Positions 20,067-29,053 of a stretch of 64,000 nucleotides of DNA are shown here, in pieces. A program made the translations under genes and the position numbers. The notes under the pieces are model-generated. The model worked only from the letters and a program-made list of their open reading frames with translations. It was not told the origin of the DNA and ran no database searches. Source of the DNA: Huiozyma naganishii CBS 8797 (lineage: Eukaryota; Ascomycota; Saccharomycetes; Saccharomycetales; Saccharomycetaceae). The DNA is taken from positions 248,001 through 312,000 of the forward strand of contig NC_035924.1 of assembly GCF_000348985.1 (NCBI RefSeq), given 5' to 3'. Positions within the stretch are counted from its first letter, which is position 1. The number at the start of each line of letters is the position of its first letter.

Positions 20067-20783
20067 ATGCACCAGACTCGCAGCGATGCGCCGCAGCAGG
20101 GGAAGAAGAGCAAACTGCCGTCGTGGATGAAGAAGATCATCCAGCCAACGGGGGAGGGAAAGATGTCGTGTACTCGCAGGCGCAGGCGCCGCAACAACAC
20201 GAACAGCACAAGAAACACAGCACTCCACCGCACAAGATCAAACGTGTCGTTCGCAGCCGTACTCGGCACACTCGGTCCACTCCGCATACTCCGTCTCGTC
20301 ATCGATGAGACCCACTGTTCCATAGAGACCCGTCTCCGACCGCTGGGAACGAATGACGATGATGACGATGATCCGCCGCTGATAGACCAGACACTGCTGC
20401 ACGCCCGTACCCGCGCCGGCTCCCGCACCACGCAGGAAACCACGACCCACCAGACCGGACCCGCCCAGGCAGACCACGCGTCCATCTCCCCTCTACTCTC
20501 ATACTACTCGACGTCGGCCAAGTCGTCCACTTTCTCAGACACACACTCCGTGCAGTCCACGCGACCAACACTCGTCTCGGCAAGAACACTGGACACAAAT
20601 TCCAGCACAGTGGCCATTCCTCCGGCGTCCATAGTCGACAGGGCAAGACCAACACACATCAACGGCGGCGCATCCGTAAACTCGTCAGCAGTGTCCTTCA
20701 ACAACGGCACAACAAGCCTCAGACTCCCGGCAAGACGCAACAGCAGCCACACGGTCAACTCGGTGGTCACTCTTAAATCATAG
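20067..20783 (+). CDS. YKR045C-like protein of unknown function, frame irregular
   Basis: No function can be given. The frame from the ATG at 20067 encodes 238 residues: a basic start (SKLPSWMKKII), an Asp run, and a Ser/Thr-rich end (SSHTVNSVVTLKS). Its place between PET10 and UIP5 is that of S. cerevisiae YKR045C (183 residues). The middle is odd. From about 20162 to 20250 the next frame gives more natural codons and residues (DVVYSQAQAPQQHEQHKK). From about 20251 to 20325 the third frame does (SQPYSAHSVHSAYSVSSS). The original frame looks right again afterwards. Three single-base losses that cancel would explain this, as would sequence errors. An upstream in-frame ATG at 19995 is less likely to be the start. 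Confidence 0.62.
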   Translation: MHQTRSDAPQQGKKSKLPSWMKKIIQPTGEGKMSCTRRRRRRNNTNSTRNTALHRTRSNVSFAAVLGTLGPLRILRLVIDETHCSIETRLRPLGTNDDDDDDPPLIDQTLLHARTRAGSRTTQETTTHQTGPAQADHASISPLLSYYSTSAKSSTFSDTHSVQSTRPTLVSARTLDTNSSTVAIPPASIVDRARPTHINGGASVNSSAVSFNNGTTSLRLPARRNSSHTVNSVVTLKS

Positions 20784-20880
20784 TAACACCTACTGGCGTT
20801 ACGGAACGGTATGTACTACACACCTTTATGTCTATCAATGCAATATATTCTTACTCACCCCAGGGCACCTCAGCGTCTGA

Positions 20881-22206
20881 TCAGATCGGCAGCAACGTCG
20901 AGGCAACACGTCTGGTGCGGCCCCGGAGTCGCAATCGCTGGAGGTGTTTCTGGCTCACTCGGATGTACACCGAGATCAAGTAAAATACAGTGAGCATGCA
21001 CGCTGAGAGGGGCACCCACAACCACAAGCGGTGAGTCTGCTGTTGTTGCAATTGCTCCTGTTGCAGGTTGTAGTGTGGCTGCGACTTGATCATCTTCCAC
21101 CGGGTGAACTCATCGCTCTCCAGGGCGACCCGCTGGCCAAACTCCTTTTGAAGGAACAAATGTGCCTCCCTGTAGTAATCAACAGAACTCTCCATAGTTT
21201 CATCCAGCGTTTCCCAGTGAAACTCGTTCGTTTTTATGCTGAACAGTTCGACGGTCTCCGACAGTTCCCCCGTCAAAGATCCCATCCCGATGAACCGCTG
21301 CCCCGTATCTGCGTTCTTCGGGATCACACCAGTAAGGTACGCTTGGAACAATTCTACCCAGTAGTCCCCCGTTTCGGGGACCCGCAGGTCGATCTTCAAA
21401 AACGAGATCGACTCCATGTATATGATCCGCAACGCTGCCCTCTGTCCATGAGCGATCCTAGGCGGTAGTGGGATTTTGTGGTCGTTCAGCTTCTCCCCAG
21501 TGGACCGAGCTCCATCACTCTCCAAATCGTACCAGTGCCTCTCTGGTACACGGTTCACGTACACGTCCGCGAAGGGGACAGTGGACCCCTGCACGTTCGC
21601 GTAAGTGTCCACGACGACGGCGAGACAGGGCAGGTTTCGAGGGAACCCCATCAGCCCATGATCCCCGGCCATGATCCCGCCTGAATTGATCACGTATTGC
21701 CGCATAGCGAACGAGGACGTCAAGTCTCTCAGCATGAACTTGTTCTCAGAGGTGACGACGAAACTGACACCGTCGCCGCTGAGCCCAACATGGGTGTCCC
21801 CCGCCCTCTGGTCGATCCGAAACTCGAACTCGACCTCAAAGTCGTTGATCTCGTTGTCCCCGATCCCGTTCGAGAGCAACGTCCCGTACGTGTTCGGTTT
21901 CTTCGCCGAGGTGAGTCGGACGGAATCGAAATTGCGGATCTCTGCGGTACCTGCAGCGTGCCAGAACCGGTTCATCTTGTCCAAGAGGGGCACGGCAAGC
22001 GACGCGTCGCCGTTGGGCACCCTCACGATCCGCGACCGTCGAGCAGGGCCACCCACCGTCGCGTCAAAGGCCACAACGGAAGCCGGATCAGCACGACCAG
22101 CAACGACCCTGTGACCGCGCTCGCCGCCCGCTCGCTGGTGGCACAGAACAAACAGCAGACCAATCCCCACGGCCACAAACACCCTCCTCCACCGAACACC
22201 CTCCAT
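20881..22206 (-). CDS. UIP5: L-type lectin-like secretory/nuclear-envelope protein, Uip5-like
   Basis: S. cerevisiae Uip5 was named as a partner of the karyopherin-interacting protein Ulp1 and is a membrane protein of the nuclear envelope/ER with a legume-lectin-like fold; its role is unclear. Starting at the ATG at 22206, the product has 441 residues (443 in S. cerevisiae). An N-terminal signal or anchor (VFVAVGIGLLFVLCHQ) is followed by a lectin-like domain with blocks such as FEVEFEFRID, GDGVSFVVTSE and YVINSGGIMAGDHGLMGFP. A C-terminal membrane span (LWLWVPLSACMLTVFYLIS) precedes a short basic tail. An open frame upstream of this start is leader. It is convergent with the YKR045C-like gene and divergent from SHB17, as in S. 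cerevisiae. Confidence 0.92.
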   Translation of the reverse strand: MEGVRWRRVFVAVGIGLLFVLCHQRAGGERGHRVVAGRADPASVVAFDATVGGPARRSRIVRVPNGDASLAVPLLDKMNRFWHAAGTAEIRNFDSVRLTSAKKPNTYGTLLSNGIGDNEINDFEVEFEFRIDQRAGDTHVGLSGDGVSFVVTSENKFMLRDLTSSFAMRQYVINSGGIMAGDHGLMGFPRNLPCLAVVVDTYANVQGSTVPFADVYVNRVPERHWYDLESDGARSTGEKLNDHKIPLPPRIAHGQRAALRIIYMESISFLKIDLRVPETGDYWVELFQAYLTGVIPKNADTGQRFIGMGSLTGELSETVELFSIKTNEFHWETLDETMESSVDYYREAHLFLQKEFGQRVALESDEFTRWKMIKSQPHYNLQQEQLQQQQTHRLWLWVPLSACMLTVFYLISVYIRVSQKHLQRLRLRGRTRRVASTLLPI

Positions 22207-22750
22207 TCGCGGCTCAATTGGGGGACGCCAACAGCCCAACAGCTCACCACTGAACAGCTCACTGCGTCGAGTGCAGATCTCAAATCTCTTAAAACAAACG
22301 CGTTGCTTTCGACGCGGACGCTGCGGGAGGTTGGTGGGGGGACGCTGCTGTCTGTGATGCTCCTGTGATGCGCAGTGCAAAGTGCAAAGTGCAAAGTGCC
22401 CAGTGCCTAGTGGTCGTCCCCCCCCCCCCCGCCTCTTGCTGAAGTAACAGACCTGACCCTCCAGAATCCCCGAAACAAGCACACCCGCGAGAGGTCAATC
22501 AGGGGCGTACACACACACCTTCACAAAAGCAACCGGTGCTACCTGCAACTGCAGCCGTGACCCCCCGTGGGTGTGCTGGACTCCGCGTTGCCCCTATCTC
22601 AGCATTAAGCTGGCCCTCCCTCTTCCCTCCCTCGAGAACTCGTATAAAAGGGACAGAATTCTGTCGCGATTTCGTAATATGCCGCAACGTTGAGGACACG
22701 CTCGTGGTGGTTGCTTGCTGTGTTTGCAATTGGAGCACGGTAGAGACGCG
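22207..22750. promoter_or_regulatory. Divergent UIP5/SHB17 promoter
   Basis: The gap carries five tandem heptamers of AGTGCAA type (22374-22408) and a C13 run (22418-22430). A TATA box (TATAAAAG, 22643-22650) lies about 100 bases before the SHB17 start. The sequence around 22560-22575 reads CACACCCACG on the minus strand and loosely resembles a Rap1 site; that reading is weak. Confidence 0.6.
22374..22408. repeat. Tandem AGTGCAA heptamers (five units)
   Basis: Three exact AGTGCAA units are followed by AGTGCCC and AGTGCCT. They lie about 170 bases upstream of the UIP5 start, and a run of 13 C follows at 22418-22430. Confidence 0.9.
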
Positions 22751-23593
22751 ATGAGTAAAGTCCCCACCCCTAGGTGTATTATTGTGAGACACGGACAGAC
22801 CGAGTGGTCCAAGTCGGGCCATTACACGGGCAAGACGGACTTGCCCCTGACGAAGTACGGCGAGGGCCAGATGCTGCGCACTGGGAAGTCCATCTTCGAG
22901 AACAACAGGTTCATCAACCCGAACCATATCACGTACGTGTTCACCTCCCCGCGGTTACGTGCGCGGAGGACCGTCGAGCTCGTGTTGAACCCGCTGACCG
23001 AGGAGCAAAGGTCCCGCTTCCGGATCATCGTGGACGAGGACCTGGCCGAGTGGGACTACGGTGACTACGAGGGGCTCGTCACGGACGAGATCGTCGAGCT
23101 GAGACACTCCCGCGGGCTGGACAGGGAGCGGCCTTGGAACATCTGGAGCGACGGGTGCGAGAACGGCGAGTCCACGCACGAGATCGGCCTGCGTCTGTCC
23201 CGCGCGATTGCCAGGATCCAGAACCTACACAAAAAGCACTGGGAGGAAGGTATCCCCTCGGACATCATGGTGTTCGCTCACGGCCATGCATTGCGGTACT
23301 TCGCTGCGTTATGGTTCCAATTGGGTGAGGAGAAGGCCTGTGAGACACCGGAGGAGCGTGCGAACCCGCACTCGTACGACGACGACACGGTCCCTTACGT
23401 GCAGCTGGAGAAGTACAACTACCTGATCAAGAACCCGAACTTCCTGCTAGACGCAGGCGGGCTCGGCGTCCTGTCCTACGCGCACCGCAACCTCCACGAA
23501 CCATCTCTAGAACTGGCCGGCACGTTCTTGTGTCCACCAGAAGGAGGAGTCGGCAAACATAGCAAGGTTGTCCCATCAAGAAATGATGCTTGA
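22751..23593 (+). CDS. SHB17: Sedoheptulose-1,7-bisphosphatase (riboneogenesis)
   Basis: Shb17 hydrolyses sedoheptulose-1,7-bisphosphate to sedoheptulose-7-phosphate, driving carbon from glycolysis into ribose without making NADPH. The 280-residue product (271 in S. cerevisiae) belongs to the histidine phosphatase superfamily. The phosphohistidine motif RHGQTEWSKSGHYTG lies near residue 12. Further motifs are TSPRLRARRTVELV and the second catalytic His in VFAHGHALRYF. The ATG at 22751 begins MSKVPTPRCIIV, the expected N-terminus. A TATA box lies about 100 bases upstream. The neighbours UIP5 and UTH1 match S. cerevisiae order. The codon use is GC-rich. Confidence 0.96.
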   Translation: MSKVPTPRCIIVRHGQTEWSKSGHYTGKTDLPLTKYGEGQMLRTGKSIFENNRFINPNHITYVFTSPRLRARRTVELVLNPLTEEQRSRFRIIVDEDLAEWDYGDYEGLVTDEIVELRHSRGLDRERPWNIWSDGCENGESTHEIGLRLSRAIARIQNLHKKHWEEGIPSDIMVFAHGHALRYFAALWFQLGEEKACETPEERANPHSYDDDTVPYVQLEKYNYLIKNPNFLLDAGGLGVLSYAHRNLHEPSLELAGTFLCPPEGGVGKHSKVVPSRNDA

Positions 23594-24299
23594 GATGGGC
23601 GGGGACCGGCCCATGTTTGATTGTTTTTGGTATCTAACTCCGTTTCGACCACAAGCGTCGTTGTATATGTTCGTTTATATACAATATGTTAAAGCAGAAG
23701 CTATAAAATGTGAGGATAAATTAGGAACTCCCCTTGGGAATGGACTCAGATCCATTATCCAGAATGTATATAGGCCGCAAGGTATCTGCACCGACATCTC
23801 TCAAGACCGTCTCTAAATCCAGGGCCCACCGAACGAACCAGGCTTAGACAAGCAGGTACAACTGACATAACTAAATACTTACGTATACGGCGTCAGAGTC
23901 CTTACACACTTTAATCAAACATAACCGACCTTAGCTCTTACATAAGATAGGGAAGGGATGGAAGGATTGAACAAGTTACATAGAAGAATTGGTATGTGTT
24001 CCAGTGGAGTGGGGCTGGACCCCACCCCAAACTGGAGCCACTGTCAATCTTTAAATCGGCAATAATAGTTATAGCGACTTGGAACGTAGATACTAATAGA
24101 AAGAAAGGAACGAACGAAATGGAGGGTATCCTCTCCTATGAGGCGCAGTTGAGATCACATTCACAAGTGTTTGTTACAGAGTGCGCCTTCTTACATGCCA
24201 TTGGAGGAGGGGGGGTATACCTGCACAGTTTCAAATGAAAGTGGGGAGAAAGAAAAGGGGGGTATAGTAGTATAACTCTTTTCGAGCAGTCAACTTGGA
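23594..24299. other. Convergent gap SHB17-UTH1 with hairpin
   Basis: At 706 bases this is long for a convergent gap. I see no convincing gene. The clearest structure is an inverted repeat with arms 24000-24014 and 24020-24036 and a 5-base loop. A shorter AATGGA/TCCATT pair lies near 23738-23755. The gap could hold a non-coding RNA, a gene relic or an old LTR; none of these can be supported. Confidence 0.5.
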
Positions 24300-25442
24300 T
24301 CAGTAGAAGACGAAGTTGGCGCTACCGGAGGTGACCGTGACAGTGCACCCGTCAGACCCTGAGCCAGTGTAGCTACCGTTTTCGTACGAACAGTCCCCTG
24401 AAATGGAGGACCCCTCGTCGGCAACGATCTTGACGTTGTAGTTTGGTGGGGAACGGTTGTTTGGGTTGGGAATGATGGACAAGTAAGTACGTCCATCGGT
24501 GTAACCGGAACCTAGCACGACTGGAGCCCAGTTACCGACACCGGAACCGTCTTGACCCCAGATACACCCATCTTGGGCGGAGACACCTGCGTTGTTGACG
24601 TAGTACTGCGCGGATGTCTTCTTGCCCTGCCATTTGTAGTAGGAGTCCTCATCGACGATACACATTGGCTTTGAGGAACCAGCAGACACGACGGTGGGCA
24701 AGTTCATGTTCTCGGAGCCAGGGTAGTCAGTTCTGCACAGTGCGATCTGTTGGCCGACGTTGTTGACCGCTTTGGCGGTGGCATGGCCCCATTCACACAA
24801 GTTTTCTGAGTTCTGGTTGGCACGGTACAAGTATCCGTTCTTACATAGCAGTCCGCCGACGGATCTGCCGTCGGAAGGTTGGTTCTCCGGCCATTGGGTC
24901 TTGGACATACCTGCCTGACAGGCATATGAACAGTAGAAGCCATCTGTACATTCGGTGGAAGTGTGGCCATCCATGTCCATGATGGAAGTCCAGCCGCCCA
25001 TGCCGGCCCAGTCGATCGAGATCACACCGTTACCGGATGGGAAATCGGAACATTTGACGGTACCGTCTTGGAACGAACCAGATGGACTCGCAAAATCGGC
25101 CAAGTCACCGTCAATCCCGCCAGCGTTGTTGGAAGATGCCTGGTGGGTAGCAGCCTGGGTGGTGGCAGCCTGGGTGGTGGCAGCAGCAGCCTGTTGGGTA
25201 GTACCAATCAAAGTGGTAGGAGTACCAGCAGTGGTAGTTGGCTGAGCCACTGGAGCAGCCTGTTGTGCAGTCGCAGTCTCTGGGGCGGCAGTTTCAGGAG
25301 CAATAGCGTTCCCGTTTTCGTCGACGAATTCGGTCACGGTGACGACGGCACGCTTAGCGTTCTGGTGGTCGTTGTGGTGGACCGCTGGAGCAGCCAAAGT
25401 CAAAGCGGCGCTGGACAATAGAACTAAGTTGGACAATTTCAT
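24300..25442 (-). CDS. UTH1: SUN-family cell wall protein, Uth1-like
   Basis: This SUN-family protein acts in cell wall biogenesis; S. cerevisiae Uth1 is also reported at the mitochondrial outer membrane and in oxidative stress responses. The 380-residue product (365 for Uth1) starts at the ATG at 25442 with a signal peptide ([15 protein letters not shown]). A Lys-Arg pair ([13 protein letters not shown]) just after it could be a Kex2 site. A Thr/Ala/Gln-rich region with QAATT repeats covers about residues 65-105. The SUN domain then fills the rest, with its conserved cysteines ([39 protein letters not shown]). It shares a 965-base divergent promoter with KAE1. Confidence 0.95.
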   Translation of the reverse strand: MKLSNLVLLSSAALTLAAPAVHHNDHQNAKRAVVTVTEFVDENGNAIAPETAAPETATAQQAAPVAQPTTTAGTPTTLIGTTQQAAAATTQAATTQAATHQASSNNAGGIDGDLADFASPSGSFQDGTVKCSDFPSGNGVISIDWAGMGGWTSIMDMDGHTSTECTDGFYCSYACQAGMSKTQWPENQPSDGRSVGGLLCKNGYLYRANQNSENLCEWGHATAKAVNNVGQQIALCRTDYPGSENMNLPTVVSAGSSKPMCIVDEDSYYKWQGKKTSAQYYVNNAGVSAQDGCIWGQDGSGVGNWAPVVLGSGYTDGRTYLSIIPNPNNRSPPNYNVKIVADEGSSISGDCSYENGSYTGSGSDGCTVTVTSGSANFVFY

Positions 25443-26407
25443 TGTTGATAATATTACTCTGAAAAGAAGTGGGAAAAAGATGCTGTGTAAAATAAAAGGT
25501 CAAAAGGAAGGACTTGATAGTTGGATAACTGCTATAAAACTAAAAGGAAGGACTTGGTAAGAAACGAAGAGAAAAAAACAAAAAGAGTGTGTATGTTTTC
25601 TGTTGTTTACTTTAACCGTAGAGTAGAAGAAAATAAAAGTAAAGAGTGACTTGGTTTGTGCTAGTAGTTCTAGTTGGTGTATTTACAGGAAGAAAGAGCA
25701 AGAAAGAGAGAGAAACAAAGAAACCAAGAAAAACCAAGAAACAGATCTCTTTAATAACTACGTGGGCCAACTCCTCGGGAGAGGAAAGGGAGCGCCTGCG
25801 TTGAAACAAGAACCCACTTGCGGCAAAACGAAAACACCGTCGCAGAAACAGGACATTTTGCGTCTCTTTTTATATCTCGGTTCCCCGATTCGGGCGTGCG
25901 CACCCAGACACACCGTTCTTTACCGCATCCGGAAAGGAGTCAACAGAGGCCTCGAGGGCGGTTACCGCATCCGGAAAACAATAAAGAAATCTCGGCCCGC
26001 GCACTAACACTTCCCCAAAGGGGAAAGAATTAGAGCCGCAGTCCCGCGGCGCTTCTCTGGGCCCGTTTTGGGGCCACTCACAGTTCCGTTTTGGGAAATG
26101 TAAGTGCCAGAGACTCAGGCCGGTTATTTCAAATTGCACCGGGGACGTATACGCGGTGAATTAATCGGAAATGTCGAATTAGCTGTGGAGCGGGAGGGTT
26201 ACTGGCGTAGTTACTGGCGCAGGTGCGAGAGAGGAACACAAAAAAGCAACGTGAAATAGAATGTGAAGGAAAACGAAAAAAGAAATTTAAAATTCAAATT
26301 TTCCAGTCGGTTATTTCAAGCACTGCTTAGTTCACCAGTGTCGTTGCGATGAGCTACGGTGCTACAGTTGTCTGTGTCCCCCCCGCTTTGCAACTGTCCA
26401 ATTGCTG
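25443..26407. promoter_or_regulatory. Divergent UTH1/KAE1 promoter with repeated motifs
   Basis: Four pairs of direct repeats are present: AAAAGGAAGGACTTG at 25502 and 25542; TTACCGCATCCGGAAA at 25920 and 25962; GTTACTGGCG(T/C)A in tandem at 26198-26221; and CGGTTATTTCAA at 26121 and 26308. A palindrome, TTCCCCAAAGGGGAA, lies at 26013-26027. A TATA-like element for UTH1 (minus strand TATAAAAA) is at 25867-25874. S. cerevisiae has YKR041W, YKR040C and GAP1 between these genes; no trace of them is visible here. Confidence 0.6.
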
Positions 26408-27577
26408 ATGGTCGATTTGAACACGGTATCGCCGAAGGATCCGGCGAAGAGGTACTACCTGGCTTTAGGGCTTGAGGGGTCCGCCAATAAGCTCGGTGTA
26501 GGGATCATCAAACACCCGTTTCTGCCCGAGACTGGTGCCGCCGCAAAGGATAACTCGCATGACTGCCATGTCGAAATACTGGCGAACATCAGGGACACGT
26601 ACGTAACGCCGCCTGGGGAGGGGTTTCTCCCCAGGGACACCGCAAGGCATCACCGGAACTGGTGCGTTCGATTGATCAAAAGGGCACTGCTGGAGGCCGG
26701 TGTGAGGGACGCGTGTGCTGAACTGGACGTTATTTGCTTCACGAGGGGGCCAGGGATGGGTGCGCCCTTGCACTCGGTTGCTCTCGTCGCGAGGACTTGC
26801 TCGCTGATGTGGCAGGTGCCCCTTGTGGGGGTCAACCACTGCGTGGGACACATCGAGATGGGGAGAGAGATTACAAAGGCGAAGAACCCAGTGGTGCTGT
26901 ATGTCAGCGGGGGGAACACGCAAGTAATTGCGTACTCGGACCATCGGTACAGGATTTTCGGGGAGACTCTCGACGTAGCGGTCGGGAATTGTTTGGATAG
27001 GTTCGCTAGGACGTTGAAGATCCCCAACGCACCTTCACCCGGGTATAACATTGAGCAGTTGGCGAGCCAATGCAAGAACAAGGAGACACTCGTCGAGCTA
27101 CCGTACACTGTCAAGGGCATGGACCTGTCGATGAGCGGGATCCTTGCGTACATCGACTCGCTAGCAAAGGACCTGTTCAGGGGGAACAAGGCTAACAAGG
27201 TGCTCTTTGACAAGAAAACTGGTAACACAAAAGTAACAGTGGAGGATCTTTGCTACTCGTTGCAAGAAAACTTGTTCGCGATGCTCGTCGAAATCACAGA
27301 ACGCGCAATGGCCCACGTCAACGCAGACCAAGTACTTATCGTCGGCGGTGTCGGTTCCAACGCAAGGCTACAGGAAATGATGGCGCTCATGTGCCATGAC
27401 AGGGCTCGCGGGAGAGTTCACGCAACAGACGAAAGGTTCTGCATCGATAACGGGGTGATGATCGCACAGGCGGGGCTCCTGCAGTACAGGATGGGAAACT
27501 ACGTCAAGGACCTTTCAGAGACGGTCGTCACCCAGAAATTTAGGACAGATGAGGTTTACGTGTCCTGGCGTAATTGA
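26408..27577 (+). CDS. KAE1: KEOPS tRNA threonylcarbamoyltransferase subunit
   Basis: Kae1 is the catalytic subunit of the KEOPS/EKC complex, which adds threonylcarbamoyl to A37 of ANN-decoding tRNAs (t6A). KEOPS is also linked to telomere maintenance. The 389-residue product matches Kae1 (386) throughout. [14 protein letters not shown] is near the start. The metal-binding HxxxH lies in [13 protein letters not shown] near residue 143. The ATPase-type phosphate loop is VSGGNTQVI, and [14 protein letters not shown] is near the C-terminus. The ATG at 26408 gives the family N-terminus (MVDLNT); a TTG two codons earlier is ignored. It is followed in tandem by SPC34, as in S. cerevisiae. Confidence 0.97.
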   Translation: MVDLNTVSPKDPAKRYYLALGLEGSANKLGVGIIKHPFLPETGAAAKDNSHDCHVEILANIRDTYVTPPGEGFLPRDTARHHRNWCVRLIKRALLEAGVRDACAELDVICFTRGPGMGAPLHSVALVARTCSLMWQVPLVGVNHCVGHIEMGREITKAKNPVVLYVSGGNTQVIAYSDHRYRIFGETLDVAVGNCLDRFARTLKIPNAPSPGYNIEQLASQCKNKETLVELPYTVKGMDLSMSGILAYIDSLAKDLFRGNKANKVLFDKKTGNTKVTVEDLCYSLQENLFAMLVEITERAMAHVNADQVLIVGGVGSNARLQEMMALMCHDRARGRVHATDERFCIDNGVMIAQAGLLQYRMGNYVKDLSETVVTQKFRTDEVYVSWRN

Positions 27578-27734
27578 AGAGTGTAGCCTAACCCCATGCT
27601 CATCTCCCTCATTGCGCAGTAGAGATGGGTGGCAGGGACGGAACGTAATTCAAAAATAAATAAATAAATAGAAAAGAGACCAGGAAGGATCGTTAACATC
27701 AACAAAGAGACAGGTAAACAAGAGAACAGCAACA

Positions 27735-28514
27735 ATGGATCAGTCCTTAGAACAATGTCTCGGGGATATAAACCAGTCTATAGCGTCGCTCCGCTCACAG
27801 AACTTCAAACCACCAGGGATCTTCCACAATTCGCTGGTGCACCATATGGTCAGCCGCGACCTCGGCGACTTTGCCAAAATATTGCGGGACACGAAGGACC
27901 AGGAGGCCGTAATGTTTAAGCTGGATGGCAAGGGTGTTCTGCGTAGGAAGGACGGCAAAGAGGGTGTGTTCGATTTTCTCGCAGAGAGGGAGACCAAAAT
28001 GAGGAAAATTGCACCGCAACATGAACGATCAGCTAAACCACTAATACAAATCCCAAGAAAGTTTAACCTGGAACAACAGAAGAAGGAACTCGCTGATAGT
28101 TCCAAGTGGGATGGATACTCGAGCTCCCTCATATCGCTGGAAACGTCCAGTCTCTTCACACAATTGCTGCAACGGTTCGCTGACGATGCCGAGGCACAGA
28201 AAATACTAAAGTCCCTGCGAACGGGTGGGTTTATCATTGAGGACGTCTCCCCGGCATCTTTGATCACAATACTGCGCGAAGTTAATAAGTTGAGACCCGT
28301 AGCAGAGAATATCAAGGAGGTTAGCGCCATTGAGGAAGAATACTTCCAATTGGAGTCTTCCTTGGAACAGTTGAGGGAAGAAGTGAAGTTGCAAGAGCAG
28401 AAAATGGAACAGAAGTACAACGATTTCACTAGCGCCTTAATTGAGAGGAAACATAAGGAACTGGATTCCGTGAACGAAGCTATTGAGAAGCTCTCTAAGA
28501 AAGCCGCCGCATAA
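27735..28514 (+). CDS. SPC34: DASH/Dam1 kinetochore complex subunit Spc34
   Basis: Spc34 is a subunit of the DASH/Dam1 ring that couples kinetochores to dynamic microtubule ends. The 259-residue product is a little shorter than S. cerevisiae Spc34 (295). The conserved N-terminal block (SLEQCLGDINQSIASL, then FKPPGIFHNSLV) and the motif AVMFKLDGKGVLRRKDGKEG are present. The C-terminal third is a predicted coiled coil (EEEYFQLESSLEQLREEVK). The start is the ATG at 27735. An (AAAT)n stretch near 27654-27672 lies in the 157-base gap after KAE1. Order and strand match YKR038C-YKR037C. Confidence 0.93.
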   Translation: MDQSLEQCLGDINQSIASLRSQNFKPPGIFHNSLVHHMVSRDLGDFAKILRDTKDQEAVMFKLDGKGVLRRKDGKEGVFDFLAERETKMRKIAPQHERSAKPLIQIPRKFNLEQQKKELADSSKWDGYSSSLISLETSSLFTQLLQRFADDAEAQKILKSLRTGGFIIEDVSPASLITILREVNKLRPVAENIKEVSAIEEEYFQLESSLEQLREEVKLQEQKMEQKYNDFTSALIERKHKELDSVNEAIEKLSKKAAA

Positions 28515-29053
28515 TTGGTTATCTCTGTTGAAAGGATTGCTGTATATTTGCGGCGTTTAAATAGCACTAACAAACTTGTTAAGACGCGCAACATCGCTGA
28601 GAAAAGGTCAGTTGTTTGTGACATTTACTTGAATATTCACGCCTGTTGCAATTTTAAGAGTATTGCACTTTGAGAGTGATACTCGACTGTGCAGCGTAGT
28701 CCACTTGTATCATTATGTTTATTATGTAGAATTTGGTCTTGAATACTAGTCATTCGATAATAATGAACTCAGCATAATATACCATCTTTTGAAAACCTAA
28801 TACACAATTTATGTATTGTGAACTCTCGATCACATCTTTACTGTACTCCCAACTGAACCGTGCCACTGTAGGCCATATTGTGTCAATGTTTACCCTTTTG
28901 TCCATCTTTTTCCCTATTCGATAACTTTGTAGACAATTTCGATTAAAAAAAAATGTTTTTGTTTAAGAATTTAGATCTCAGATGCAATTGATCTGTAATC
29001 TTTAATAAGGCAGAAGAAGACAGCCCATAGCTCTTTCTAATAACAAATAGCAC
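28515..29053. other. Intergenic gap SPC34-CAF4
   Basis: This is an AT-rich tandem gap of 539 bases. I see no coding region, RNA gene or strong motif in it. Confidence 0.6.

Noticed and set aside
22207..22482. In-frame 92-codon extension of UIP5
   Set aside because: The ATG at 22206 gives the family length and a signal sequence directly; the extension contains the heptamer repeats and looks like leader DNA.
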